From positions 13,373,160 to 13,437,159 of the forward strand of contig JAULJL010000021.1 in assembly GCA_030761205.1 (NCBI GenBank): DNA of 64,000 nt, written 5' to 3'. The notes beneath the pieces were generated by a model that was not told the DNA's origin, ran no database searches, and saw nothing but the letters and a program-made list of their open reading frames with translations. Positions 23,201 through 32,123 of the stretch are shown here, one piece after another. The translations under genes were made by a program, and so were the position numbers. How positions within the stretch are numbered: the first letter of the stretch is position 1; the number at the start of each line of letters is the position of its first letter. The stretch is from Fremontodendron californicum. Its lineage: Eukaryota > Streptophyta > Magnoliopsida > Malvales > Malvaceae.

Positions 23201-24144
23201 TTAATTTTAATAAATATTTTTAACAAAAATTAAAATAATAAATTTTTTAATTTTTTAATTTTTAATTAATATTTTTCAAAATATTAATATAATAACATAT
23301 TTTATTATTTTTTTAATTTTTAAAAGTTATTTTCTTTTAAAAAATTTCAAATATTATAATTTTTTAACAAGTAATTTTAAAAATAATTATAGTTAAATAT
23401 TTTAGTTTTGTAATTTTTAAAATAATTTTTCAAAGTTTTAATAAAAAACAGATATTAATTTTAAAAAATATAATTTTATATTTTTAATATAATTTTTAAT
23501 ATTTTTAAAGTAGATATTAATTTTTATGAAATATAATTATAAATATTTTATTTTTTTAAAATATTTTTTCTTTTTTTAAATTTGTTTTTGCAAAAATTCA
23601 GATATTAATTTTTAAAAATTCAGCTGATGCCACGTGTCATCACATAATTGGTCAATGCCACATCATCATTTATATTCGGTGTTAAGTTAAGGTTTGATAG
23701 TACAGGTACTACATTGACAAATTTGATAAATTTCAGGGATCATTATGACATTATCCTGTAATATGTTTAAAGTTAATGTTTCTCTACAGTATCAACAATT
23801 TCAAGACAAGAGTGAAAGTAGCTGGCATTTTGATTAGACCTATTTATGGACCGGGTCGGATCGTGACTTGAAAAAAAAAAAAATTTCTTACTCAAGCCTT
23901 GCTCAACTATGGGCCGGACGGGTTATCCGGCCCTTGAATATGTCTAATTTTGATGAATAAATGTTTTTTATTATTATATATATATATTCCTAATTTGTGA
24001 CTCTAATGAACTTTGGTAGGTACCATGACCCAGTTTTTTCAGCTTGGTCAATGTGAAACTTCTGTGATTATGCTATGGACTTATGTTGTAGCCGCACTCA
24101 CCCTCACACTTTGGTCAACCTTGTTCATGTGGATTCTGGCTTGA
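17284..24144 (+). CDS. PILS: PIN-LIKES (PILS) auxin efflux carrier family protein, ten exons
   Basis: The coding exons I can splice with GT-AG borders are 17284-17418, 17571-17650, 18165-18289, 18450-18571, 18860-19048, 19797-19889, 20284-20384, 20495-20547, 21296-21484 and 24020-24144. Together they give 403 codons plus TGA with no internal stop, the usual PILS length. The N-terminal membrane block (residues about 1-170) starts MGFLNLFIVALIPVLKV and holds the GNTGNLPLIMIPA motif at 113-125. A hydrophilic loop follows (about 172-240, Ser/Thr/Gln-rich). The C-terminal membrane block carries GEAAIPCMTLIMGANLL and ends ...LFMWILA. PILS proteins are known to sit in the ER membrane and control cellular auxin availability. 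The introns, especially 2, 4, 8 and 9, are loaded with MITEs. I do not assign a PILS subtype number. Confidence 0.93.
17707..17893 (+). mobile_element. Mutator-like MITE (ATTGCGGTCGC family), PILS intron 2
   Basis: Ends are TTTTAAATTGCGGTCGCG and CGACCGCTATTTAAATC, inverted repeats of about 16 bp. The 9-bp GTTAAATTC (17698-17706) and GTTAAATTA (17894-17902) flank it. A 9-bp duplication with long inverted termini suggests Mutator-like ancestry. The interior (ATTTATCGCGGTTG, CGGTCAATTGCGATAAATATCG in consensus) is shared by all members. The orthologous copy is at 35429-35584, so it predates the duplication. Confidence 0.8.
17927..18100 (-). mobile_element. Mutator-like MITE, PILS intron 2, inverted
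   Basis: Inverted copy of the same family: it ends GACCGCAATTTAAATCCCTG and contains ATATTTATCGCAATTGACCG. Flanks ACAGATGTC (17918-17926) and ACAGAAGTA (18101-18109) agree at 7 of 9 bases. In unit B only its first 60 bases remain (35615-35672), where the exon 3-8 deletion begins. Confidence 0.75.
18606..18785 (-). mobile_element. Mutator-like MITE, PILS intron 4, inverted
   Basis: Starts TTAAATAGCGGCCGCAA and ends GCGACCGCAATTTAAATCC, with the family interior. It ends about 75 bases before the intron's acceptor (18859). The corresponding part of unit B is deleted. Confidence 0.75.
19135..19320 (-). mobile_element. Probable tRNA-derived SINE, PILS intron 5
   Basis: On the - strand GGGCTTAGCCCAATTAGTTC resembles an A box and GAGATTCAAATCTCAG a B box, about 50 bases apart, the spacing of a tRNA-type Pol III promoter. 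It is followed by an unrelated tail. No acceptor-stem pairing supports a functional tRNA. Boundaries are approximate. Confidence 0.5.
19438..19617. mobile_element. hAT-like MITE, TAGACCTG family, PILS intron 5
   Basis: Left end TAGACCTACTCAAAAATCGA and right end CTATGAGCAGGTCTA are inverted repeats of the family type. It is short because the AT-rich core is missing. No clean 8-bp duplication was found. Intron 5 is otherwise without recognisable content. Confidence 0.6.
19983..20230. mobile_element. hAT-like MITE, TAGACCTG family, PILS intron 6
   Basis: GGACGGGTCCGAACCGACCC on the left, the family AT-rich core in inverted order, and ACTTGAGTAAGTCTAATC on the right. It occupies most of the 394-base intron 6. 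Confidence 0.55.
20664..20850 (+). mobile_element. Mutator-like MITE, PILS intron 8
   Basis: Starts CAAGAATTTAAATTAAAATC, contains TCAATTGCGATAAATATCGA, ends GGCCGCTATTTAGATTCTTG. The termini are eroded but the interior matches the family closely. The region is absent from unit B. Confidence 0.7.
21040..21213 (+). mobile_element. Mutator-like MITE, PILS intron 8, second copy
   Basis: Starts AGGGATTTAAATTACGGTTG and ends GATTATATTTAAATTCATGA. It is the most diverged member in unit A. Unit B reads GATCGATCCTTTGAA at the corresponding place (35831) without it, so B has an empty site or a clean loss. Confidence 0.7.
21551..21745. mobile_element. MITE with CTATGT ends, PILS intron 9, only in unit A
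   Basis: Unit B reads GCATCATCTAAACATCCCTC uninterrupted (36522-36541). Unit A has about 195 extra bases, starting CTATGTGTTTTTGGACTCGG and ending GAGTCGGAGTAACATAG, imperfect inverted repeats, flanked by GTCTAAAC and ATCTAAAT. The short frames on both strands here (21529-21784) are artefacts of the palindromic interior. Confidence 0.7.
22203..22431. mobile_element. MITE with perfect 20-bp inverted ends, PILS intron 9
   Basis: AAGGCTTATATATAAAATTG (22203-22222) is exactly complementary to 22412-22431. TAAGAAA flanks both sides, giving a possible 7-bp target duplication. The interior is itself palindromic (GGTACCTAATCGG ... CTATAGGTACC). A diverged sibling is at 25333-25558. Unit B lacks it at the corresponding place. 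Confidence 0.8.
22470..22790. mobile_element. hAT-like MITE, TAGACCTG family, shared with unit B
   Basis: TTAGAAATGTTCATGGGATG on the left, the AT-rich core (TTATTTAAAATATATTAAAA), and CTTCACAAATCTA on the right. The orthologue in unit B is at 37083-37375, where the left end reads TAGAGGTGTTTATGGG. Confidence 0.55.
22841..23760. mobile_element. Non-autonomous element with long inverted ends, PILS intron 9, only in unit A
   Basis: The left arm (GGGATAATGTTACAAATGA, then CTGAAGTTTAT) pairs imperfectly with the right arm (ATAAATTTCAGGGATC, then ATGACATTATCC). GATGCCACGTGT occurs near both ends. The 900-base interior is extremely AT-rich with no coding frame. Unit B is continuous here (GTAGTTTAAGATATAATATG near 37425), giving an empty site; a target duplication is not resolved. 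Confidence 0.65.
23835..23946. mobile_element. Internally deleted hAT-like MITE with perfect 8-bp duplication
   Basis: TAGACCTATTTATGGACCGG ... CCCTTGAATATGTCTA is flanked by ATTTTGAT at 23827-23834 and again at 23947-23954. At 112 bases it lacks the AT-rich core. The orthologue is in unit B (about 37510-37615), so it predates the duplication. Confidence 0.8.
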
Positions 24145-24952
24145 TTTGTTGCCCAAACTATTTACCTCTATTTCTTCTTTCACCATAGATTACCACAATT
24201 CCTGTATCAAGGAATACAAAAAACAAGGTTTTCCTCTAAATGGGATAGAATATTTCTAGCTTTGTGTTTGTCAAGGTTTTCATAGTTGAATTTTAACTAA
24301 ATATTTCTATAGTTTGAACAATTTATTTTCAATGACAAGTTATTTTTGAGGGTCGTGGTGGATACTTATATTACTCGAATTTAAAAATAAATGTTAAATA
24401 CAGCTAAAACATCCTTTAGGGTTTTTATTTTTTTATTTTTTTAAGATCATATTATCCTAATTAAATTGGGTGATTAAGCTATTTAATCTTGTAAGTGTTA
24501 CGGTTTGGAGTGCAATGATCGTGGTGTTGCCTTTTGGTGAGCTGTTTTGGGGGTTTTTGCTTGTTAGTGCTTGACTTGGGGAGGCTGAGAGTACTGTTTG
24601 TCTTTGCACCATTGCATAAAGTTTGAAATGACTTTGTTCCAACTAGCTAGTTATGTGATATCTTCAAGCTCTTGGATCAATTGGATTTTCAAATATGAGA
24701 TTAAACTTTGAATTTGACTTAAGTGGATGTTTGTGGAAATCAGTACTCTTCTCTGTTTTTCAAGGAATGAAGTAGCTATAGCTTGGATTTCAAAGGACCT
24801 TTTACAGATGTTTGCCTTGAAGTTTTTGTGTCACTGTCCTTCATTGTATTCGACGGGTTCCTCTTTGTTTTTAGTTGCTGTCTTTATCATCTATGAGTTG
24901 GTGCTCTTTTTTTTTTTTTTAGCATGTTGATTGTTTAGTCTTGGGTGTGGTG

Positions 24953-25246
24953 TAGACCTGCTCACGAGCGGGCAGCCCGGCCAGGCAGGCCCGACCCAAT
25001 ACGGGCCGGGCCTGGGCAGGCAATTTCATGTTCCGGGTCGGCCCGGAACAGTATTTTATTATTATTATAATATTATTTTATTTAATTTTAATTAAAAAAA
25101 TTAAAAAAAAAATTATTTTTTTATTCCAATGAACAGTGATTCGGGCCTAAACGGGCGGGTCTGGGCAACCCAGACCCGGGCCTGGGCAAAAAAAATAATA
25201 AAAAATGGGCCGCGGCCCGGCCCGGCCCGGCCCATGAGCAGGTCTA
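24953..25246. mobile_element. hAT-like MITE, best preserved TAGACCTG family member
   Basis: TAGACCTGCTCACGAGCGGG starts at 24953 and CCCATGAGCAGGTCTA ends at 25246. The perfect 8-bp duplication GTGTGGTG is at 24945-24952 and 25247-25254. The arms are GC-rich (GGCCCGACCC, GGGCCGGGCC), the core AT-rich. No coding capacity. This copy defines the family's termini for the more degraded members in the window. Confidence 0.9.
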
Positions 25247-25332
25247 GTGTGGTGGTTTCCTTGGTTATTTTATCTTCTTGATTTGTGATTTTTTTTACAG
25301 CTTTTTCAGCTTTTGGTGGTTCAAAATTTTTT

Positions 25333-25558
25333 AAGGCATATATAAAAAAAGCCTATGTATTATATTTTTTATTTATTTTGATATCTACAAATTTTTTATC
25401 TATTTCGGATATTTATAGTATTTTTTTTTCAATCGGATACCTAATCGGACCAAAAATTTATACTATATGTACCCAAAATAGATTAAAAAATTTTTAAGTA
25501 CCAAAAAAAATATATATATATATATATATATAGTACGTGGACAATTTTATATTTAAGT
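25333..25558. mobile_element. Diverged sibling of the AAGGCTTATATAT MITE
   Basis: Begins AAGGCATATATAAAAAAAGC and ends GGACAATTTTATATTTAAG, with GATACCTAATCGGACC and ACTATATGTACCC inside, as in 22203-22431. It carries an AT microsatellite near 25510-25530. The 25285-25497 frame is an artefact. Confidence 0.65.
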
Positions 25559-25999
25559 TTTTTTTAATGTTTTTCTATTGTCTTTAGAATGTTTGTGTTG
25601 AGTTGGGATTATGAGTGTTCTTTGTATTTTCTTCAGGTGGGTTTAAAGGTATTTGTGTTTCAGTTGAACAAGGTGCTGAGCTGTTGCTAACTTTCTAGCT
25701 GTGTATTTATTTGGTTGCCTATTAATAAAATTATTTTGGTTTAGCAAAAAATAAAATCATTTTTAAAATATGATATTTAATAAATTTAAAGTTTAAATTT
25801 TAATATTTATAATTTTTTTTTTTTCAAATCACAACTTCTTTTATACCAAAAAAAAATTTGTTTTGCATCAACATTTTATATCTCATCAACATTTTCTTCT
25901 TTTGTTGAGAATGTGATAAAGATTTGATTAAACATGGAACTAAGAAACGTCCAAAATAAGAATAGGTATGATGTGATTTCTGATAAACTCAATTGCTTT

Positions 26000-26180
26000 G
26001 TGAATAAGAAAAGCATATCCTTAAAGTATGATTATTTTGGTGCACCCAATTTGTGCTGCCTTTAAGAGCACCTTCTCCCATCACTTGCCTTGCCTCTCAT
26101 TGTGTCATATTGTTACTCTGATTGAGAGCAAGAAGACGAGTATCAAATACAGGTACATGTTTAATATAGATAATTTTAAT
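26000..26180. other. Triplicated conserved island, copy B
   Basis: Counterpart of 11840-12075, with about 65 bases missing after TTTGTGCTGCC. The + strand frame (26028-26213) does not match the A frame beyond that point. Confidence 0.4.
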
Positions 26181-27060
26181 TTTTTTAAGTTTTTTTTTTA
26201 CATATTTCGGTAATCAAATTTTTTATCCTTACTTATTGAATCATAATTGATTTAAAATTGATAAATAGTTACAACGTAACACTTATTATAACATAATTAA
26301 TTTATATAGAAGTAGAATAATGCATTTTATCATTTTAAAAAAGTATTATATTTTTGTGAACAATCATTCAAAAAATTTATTTGCAACAAGTGCCAAACAA
26401 ACGAAATAATTCAAAGTTTTTTTTGGTTAGAAAATAAAAATACCAAAATTTGCAATTTTTATTTACTCCTCTAATCAAATTTCAGAAAAACAAAAAAAAA
26501 AAAACGCAAATTGAATCAATCTTATTGTTAAAAACTAAAGTTTAAGCATTTTCTTATTATTCTTCATACCAAGTTAAATATAAATATTTAATTTAATATG
26601 GAAGGGTGTAAGATTTTCTATGTATATATTTCTTTCTTTTTTTATTGTTTATTATTTTATAGAACCTACTTTAAATTTAGTTTATCGTGCTATTCAAATT
26701 TTATTTGTTATTTTTGATTTCTATAAAAAGTTATATAATATATTAAAATTTAAAAATTATCATAAAATATTAGATAATTATTTTTTCACAAAACAAAAGT
26801 ACATGTGTATTACTATTTAATATTTTTAGAGCATATAATATAAAAAATTAATCTTAATAATTCTCTTTCATACGCCTATATGCTAGATTCTTTTATGTTT
26901 ATCTTTGTAGAATTTTTATATATTGTAATTTAATTTTTCTGTTTTTAGTTCATATTTTCTAATTTAATTTTTTTGTGGGACTCGTAACTGAAGTTCAATA
27001 ATTATTGTAAGATATTAGGTATTCATTTTTATTTAAAGGAAAAATACCAAAGTTAAGACA

Positions 27061-27094
<34 letters not shown>

Positions 27095-29384
27095 CTTATT
27101 AAAAAAATTGTTTTTTTAAGTATAAAGCAAGTAATTTTCAATTAATTGTCAGCAAGTTAATTAATAAAGTTGAGATGGAAATTATGGGAGAATTGAGAAA
27201 GAAGAAACAACAAAGTTTGGCCTGTCATACATGTTACGCCCATCATTACAAAATCTTTGCCCAATTGTATGTTTATATGTTCAATTAATTTTCTACTTTT
27301 TGTTCAATTAATAATTAGTAAACTTAAATTCTTTTCACATTAGGCTCACGCTATGTTTTGATTTTATTTTCCTTTTTTCTTTAATTAATGAAATTATATG
27401 TGTCATAACGATTTTTTCGGACCGCTACGACGATAAATTTGAAAACACACAAAAATGGAGTCGCCACCAATCTTTTTTGCTAGGTGTGATTGGCCACCTA
27501 TTAAAACCGATTTTAGCAAAATATTTTAAAATTAATTAAAACATTTTTAAAACCAATTTCGAAGTCCGCGCTTTGAACCAGAGAGAAAACAAAATCGGGT
27601 TCGGGAGTCGGTTACGTACGGGGAAGGATTAGCACCCCCGCAACGCCCGTTTAGAAAACGGTACCACTTGATCACGTGTTATCTTTAATCTCGATTTAAT
27701 GGATTTAACATCGGTATTTAAAAATAATTCTCTTTTATTTTTTTTATTCTTAAAAAAACATGTTTATTATTTTTTGGATTTTCTTGAACTGTTTTTTTAT
27801 TTTTTTTAGAAATCGAAAGTGAACATAAATTTATTATCGAAAATACTCATTAAATATTCCCGACACTCTCGGTGGTATTTAACGAGATCTTCTCACCTCA
27901 AGACATCTTAGGAATCACAACCGTGATCCTTCGAATTCCATCGTCGGCAATTTACATCCATTTTTATTCAAATGCGTATGATGCAAATGTTTAAATATCG
28001 GATGCATACGGCTTAACATATAACTATAAAATTAAACATGCGAATCGTATAACAAAATATCGAGCGCAATAAACATTCACTCTTTATTCATTTTTTTTAT
28101 TTTGATTATTTCCATTTTTTTTTAAACGAAAACGAATTTTTGTATCGAGCATGTCGCTAAATGCTCCCACCACTTGTGGTGATATTTAACAAAACTCTCG
28201 CACCTCAAGATATCTTAGGAATCACTACCGTGACGTCCTTCGAATTCCGTCGTCGGTTATTCGCATTTATTAAAATCTTTTTTTTTTAAGTAAATTAAAA
28301 TGCTTTTAATAATTATTTTCGAAATAAAAGAAATTATCTATGTAAGAGTAATTCCCGAATCACTCCGATACTTTCGATAGTGTTTCGATTATTATTCTTA
28401 CTCGGATCATTTCGAAGAACGATCGATACTCTAACCATCCGAGAAAGAGATCCGTTTTTAGAGAATTTTATTTACCGAAAATAATTTTAAAAGACATGTA
28501 TTAATTAAAAATTATTATTTTAATATTTTAAAATCGAAATCAAATAACAAAAATATATCGAATGCTGAACAAAAATAATAAACAAAAATAGTAATGACAA
28601 TAAATAAGAAAATTAAAATCATACCTGACAAATGTCGAGAATTCGAAAAATCAAAATGCCAGACTTGATCTTCGTAAAATCACCTGAAAATGTCAAAAAT
28701 AAAAATCAAAACTTCAAAAACGATCATCGTAAAAAAAAATTTATTTTTATTTTCATTTTTTAATTTTTTTTTATTCATCATTCTTGATTTTTTTTATTTT
28801 TTTTTTATTTAATTTCTAATTTTCCCCTTTTTTTTCATTTTTATTTTTTTATATATTTTTTTCTTTTTATATATATTTATTCTTTTTCAATTTATTTATT
28901 TTTTAAATTTATTTATTTATTTATTTTTGTTTTTTTTTTCTTTTCTTTTTTTTTCTTTTTTTTTTTTTTTCCTCTTTCTGGCCCAGGATCAGGCCTGGCC
29001 TGCTGGGCCAGGTCCGATCCTGGCCTGCTGGGCCGGGTATGGCCCAGCTTTCTTTTTTCTTTTTTTTTTTTTTCGGTTAGGGGTACCCGCGCGGACCCGG
29101 GTCGGATCCGGGTCCAGGCGCGGACCCCTCTTGCATGAAACGGCGCCGTTTCGGTGTCACCAAAACGGCACCGTTGCGGCGCCTTCTCTTTTTTTTTTTT
29201 GACCCGGGTCGGGCGCGCGGACCCCGGGTCGACCCGCGGGTCCACGCGCGGACCCTGGGTCAAAACGGCGCCGTTTTGGCACCGTTTTTTTTTTAAAAAA
29301 AACAAACGGGTGACCCGCGCGGACCCCGGGTCGACGCGCGGGTCACCTCGACCCGCCCCCTAGAACGGTGCCGTTTTGGCACCG

Positions 29385-29392
29385 TATTTATA
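29385..29392 (-). promoter_or_regulatory. TATA box candidate in the solo LTR
   Basis: The - strand reads GGGTATAAATACGG, a consensus TATA. The + strand reads TATTTATA and is followed by a CT-rich stretch and CTCTCTGCAG, so the strand in use is uncertain. The equivalent site at 40524-40533 reads TTTATAAGCC on +, TTATAAAG on -. Confidence 0.4.
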
Positions 29393-30292
29393 CCCCCAAA
29401 CCCCTTTTTTTCTTTATTTTTTTTCTTTTTTTTTTCTTCTCTTCTCTCTCCTCTCTTTTCTCTCTCTGCAGAAACCAGAAAACCCTCCCAAACCCAGAAT
29501 CCGGTGGCCGGCCGCCGTCCACTGTCGCCGGCGGCCGGCGAACTCCAAATTACCTATCCGAGGGCGTTTCGACCCCCTCGTCACGGATCTGGGCTCCATT
29601 TTGCCCAAATCTCACCTGAGATGCCTAGATCTAGGATTGAAAACTTTTCTTTTTTTTTGGTTTTGTTTTTTTTTTTTGTGGTTGGTTTTTTTCTTGCAGA
29701 GACTTTTTGGTTTTTTTGTTTTTGTGGGTCTTGTTTCGAAAGGGGGTCCTAGATCTGGGTTCAGACCCCAGATCTGGGTTTTTTTTTTTTTTTTGGGGTC
29801 GGCTTGGTTTTTTGTGTGGCAGGGGGGGAATCCGATCGTGTTTTCCTTTTTGGTTTCGGTTTGGGGGAGCCTCTTGGGAGGGATCCGAATCAGTGGATCC
29901 TCTCCTCCTCCATCTCTTTTTTTTTTCGAATCGGGGTCAGTCCCCCCTTCTTTTCTTTTGCTCGTGATGGGGGCTTTATGGGGGTGTTTGGGGTTGAGGT
30001 TGAGTGTCGATTAGTGGTGGCGTGTGGCAGGGCAAGGGTCGGTGGTCAGGGGTAGGTTTTGGCGTGTGGCAGAGGGGTTGGTCAGGGTGGCAGAGGTAGG
30101 GCTGGGTTGGCAGGGAGGCTGGTGGCAGAGGTCTGGTTAGGGGATTAGGGTTTGGTTTAGGGTTTCAGTGGGCCTGGGCTTGGTTGAAAAGGGTCCGAAA
30201 ATTGGGCCTGGTTTGGGGGTTGAGGCGTTTGGGTCGGAAATGGGCCAATGGGCCTGGACAGCAGATTGGGTTGGGAAATGGGCTTGCTGGTG

Positions 30293-30322
30293 GTCCGGGT
30301 CGGATTCGAATCCGACCCGGAC
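30293..30322. repeat. Perfect 30-bp palindrome near the LTR end
   Basis: The half-site GTCCGGGTCGGATTC is followed directly by its exact reverse complement. It ends 17 bases from the LTR terminus. Diverged versions lie at the same place in the other two LTRs (about 41468-41494 and 58960-58986). Confidence 0.9.
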
Positions 30323-30882
30323 GAAAATTGATTATTACAATATGCACAAAATTACAATCACAGTGAAATTATTTGCCACAAAATCAATTCTCAAATAAAT
30401 AAATAATTCACACAAAATCAACCAACATACCAACATAGTTAAATAAATCTCATAAAAAATTAGACTAAATTAAATTTGTTCATAGTCGAATCAAACTAAA
30501 TTCAGACCAAACTTAAACAAGAGATATATAAACATTTTATATTTGTTCAAATTTAATTCGATTTAAAATAAGAATAAAATATTTTGACCAGCCCTAATTA
30601 CCAAAAAAAAAAATCTAAATTTGACCCGGTCCGCCCAAAAATTTCCACCTTGTTCGTCTCACACACTTGTCCTTCTCACCAAAACTAAAGTTATCTTTAC
30701 ATATACTTTTCAGACCTTGGACCCACACTAACTCTACCTTAGGACAAAAAACCTATATCCTACTCATATAACTTGTTGAAAAAAAACAAGGAAAGTGAAA
30801 GCCACTTGACAGAAATGATTTTTTTATCGGACAATCATACACTTCAATAGTGAAAAGAGCAGAACACCTGCTAGCGTATGTT

Positions 30883-31068
30883 AATATATTATTCAGACCG
30901 AGCTGACTCAGGCTTAAAATTCTTCACCCAAGACTCGATCCTTCTAAAAAATGAATTTAAAATTTTGTCTAACATAGTTTTTTTATTTAATATTTTTATT
31001 CAAATTCTTTCAAATAACGGATAAGTTTTTGAGTTTGAGCGGATAATCCGACCTTTGAATAGGTCTAG
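30883..31068. mobile_element. hAT-like MITE, TAGACCTG family, unit B
   Basis: TTCAGACCGAGCTGACTCAG on the left, GGATAATCCGACC and TTGAATAGGTCTAGAC on the right. Short form without the long AT-rich core. Confidence 0.5.
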
Positions 31069-31125
31069 ACTAAATGTGATAAGACTTGAACAAAAGACTC
31101 GAGCATAAGTGGAATCAAAGGGGGA

Positions 31126-31460
31126 TAGACTTGTTTATGGATCAGATTGACTCGGGCCAAGTCCATATAAAAAAAATTATTTGTCCAAGGCCTCGTTTGG
31201 TCCGGCCCTTCGGATTTGAAAATTTTGCTTTATAGTTTAAAATATATTAAAATATTAAATTTTTATTTTTATTTTTATTTTTATATTAATATTAACATTT
31301 ATATATATTAATAATTAAATTTAAATAAAAATAATTTTTTTATTGATTGAATAATAATTCGAATCAGATCGGAACAGAACGGATAATCCAAATTTTTAGA
31401 TCCAATTTAAATCAAGTTTGTTCAATCGAATAGATAACTCGAACTTTAGATAGTTGTTTG
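31126..31460. mobile_element. Degenerate hAT-like MITE, orthologue of 13876-14165
   Basis: Starts GGATAGACTTGTTTATGGATC and carries the family core. It is shared with unit A at the same relative position. Confidence 0.45.
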
Positions 31461-31571
31461 TTTTGAAACCCTTTTGTTAATTACATATTTTTTTCAACCA
31501 AAAATAATAAAATATTTATATGCCCCCCAACCCAAAAAAAAAAAAAAATCAAAGTGTGGCTTTCAACCACT

Positions 31572-31966
31572 TAGGACTAGTTTAGCATTACTATTAAAAA
31601 AAATTAGGTTGAAAAAAGCTTGTTTAAAAATATAGTGAAAAAGTGTAGTTTAAATTTTTTTTAAGTGTTTAGCATTTTTAAGAAAAAGTATTGTGTGAAA
31701 TTGAAATATCAAAAAATATATATCTTTAAAATAATAAAAGTGTAGAGATGTGAGGATAATAAAATCATTTCATCCAAAAGCTAGCTTTAAAAGCATTTTA
31801 TCCAAAAGCTAGTTTTTAAAGTCTAAAAGCAAACTTTTAAAGCTCAAAAGCTATATTTTTTGGTTTTTTGGGTTGACTTTTTTTTTACCTGTTTAGTATT
31901 GTTTTTGAAGTGAAAAGAAGCTTTTGACCTCAAAAACTGTGTCAAAAGTAATGTTAAACAAATTAT
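31572..31966. mobile_element. MITE with GTTTAGCATTACT ends, only in unit B
   Basis: Unit A reads CAACCACTTAACATGAG where B has about 395 extra bases, starting GGACTAGTTTAGCATTACT and ending AGTAATGTTAAAC, inverted repeats of about 13 bp. The interior repeats CCAAAAGCTAG and AAAAGC words. Exact target duplication not resolved. Confidence 0.65.
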
Positions 31967-32123
31967 AGAAATCGAATCTAACGTTTTTAGGCGGGATCAA
32001 ATTTGGTCTGAAGAAGTCGGATTCATACTCTTTTAGTGATACTCGCCTGGTTCGGTAGATTAAATTCGAATTGGATCGAGTTAGGACATGATATTTTATA
32101 ATTTAAGCCGGTTTGATTTGGTC

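Larger units (their letters stand above)
8041..24400 (+). repeat. Segmental duplication unit A (contains the intact PILS gene)
   Basis: This block recurs as unit B (25760-38450, matching A from about 11585 on) and as unit C (60204-64000, matching A from 8041 to about 13390). Shared landmarks include AACATGGAACTAAGAAAC (A about 11761, B about 25931, C about 62219), the block at 14604/32700, and PILS exons 1, 2, 9 and 10. All copies lie in the same orientation, so this is a tandem duplication later split by retrotransposons. Stretches without genes, such as 8630-9831 and 12080-12945, are AT-rich shared flank with only microsatellites (for example an AT run near 9100). Confidence 0.85.
24430..25754 (+). 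pseudogene. Decayed LINE 3' fragment between units A and B
   Basis: Broken + strand frames (for example 24727-24930 with ISTLLCFSRNEVAIAWISK) resemble the end of a plant LINE ORF2 RNase H region. The stretch ends with CCTATTAATAAAATTATTTTGGTTTAGCAAAAAATAAAA, which in layout matches the 3' end of the better preserved LINE at 54061-54116 (ATTATATTTTGGCTGAGCAAAAA). Two MITEs have inserted in it. No reading frame is intact. The preceding 24145-24430 is PILS 3' flank shared with unit B. Confidence 0.45.
27401..30339 (-). mobile_element. Solo LTR of a Tat/Ogre-like retrotransposon
   Basis: On the + strand it runs TGTCATAACG...GATTATTACA, and the 5-bp duplication ATATG lies at 27396-27400 and 30340-30344. 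Unit A shows the uninterrupted site (ATTATATTCGCAAAATTAC near 13690). At 2939 bp with no gag or pol inside, it is a solo LTR. The family is that of 38861-41522, whose attached pol genes set the sense direction as -. Sense-strand features are TGTAATAATC at the start, a TATAAATA at 29392-29385, and GGTGGCGACTCCA near the end. All open frames within (28913-30398) come from GC-rich or T-rich LTR sequence and have no protein similarity that I can recognise. Confidence 0.9.

Noticed and set aside
28913..30398. Cluster of GC-rich frames on both strands that might be a gene
   Set aside because: They lie wholly within a solo LTR bounded by a 5-bp duplication, overlap on both strands and match no domain I recognise.
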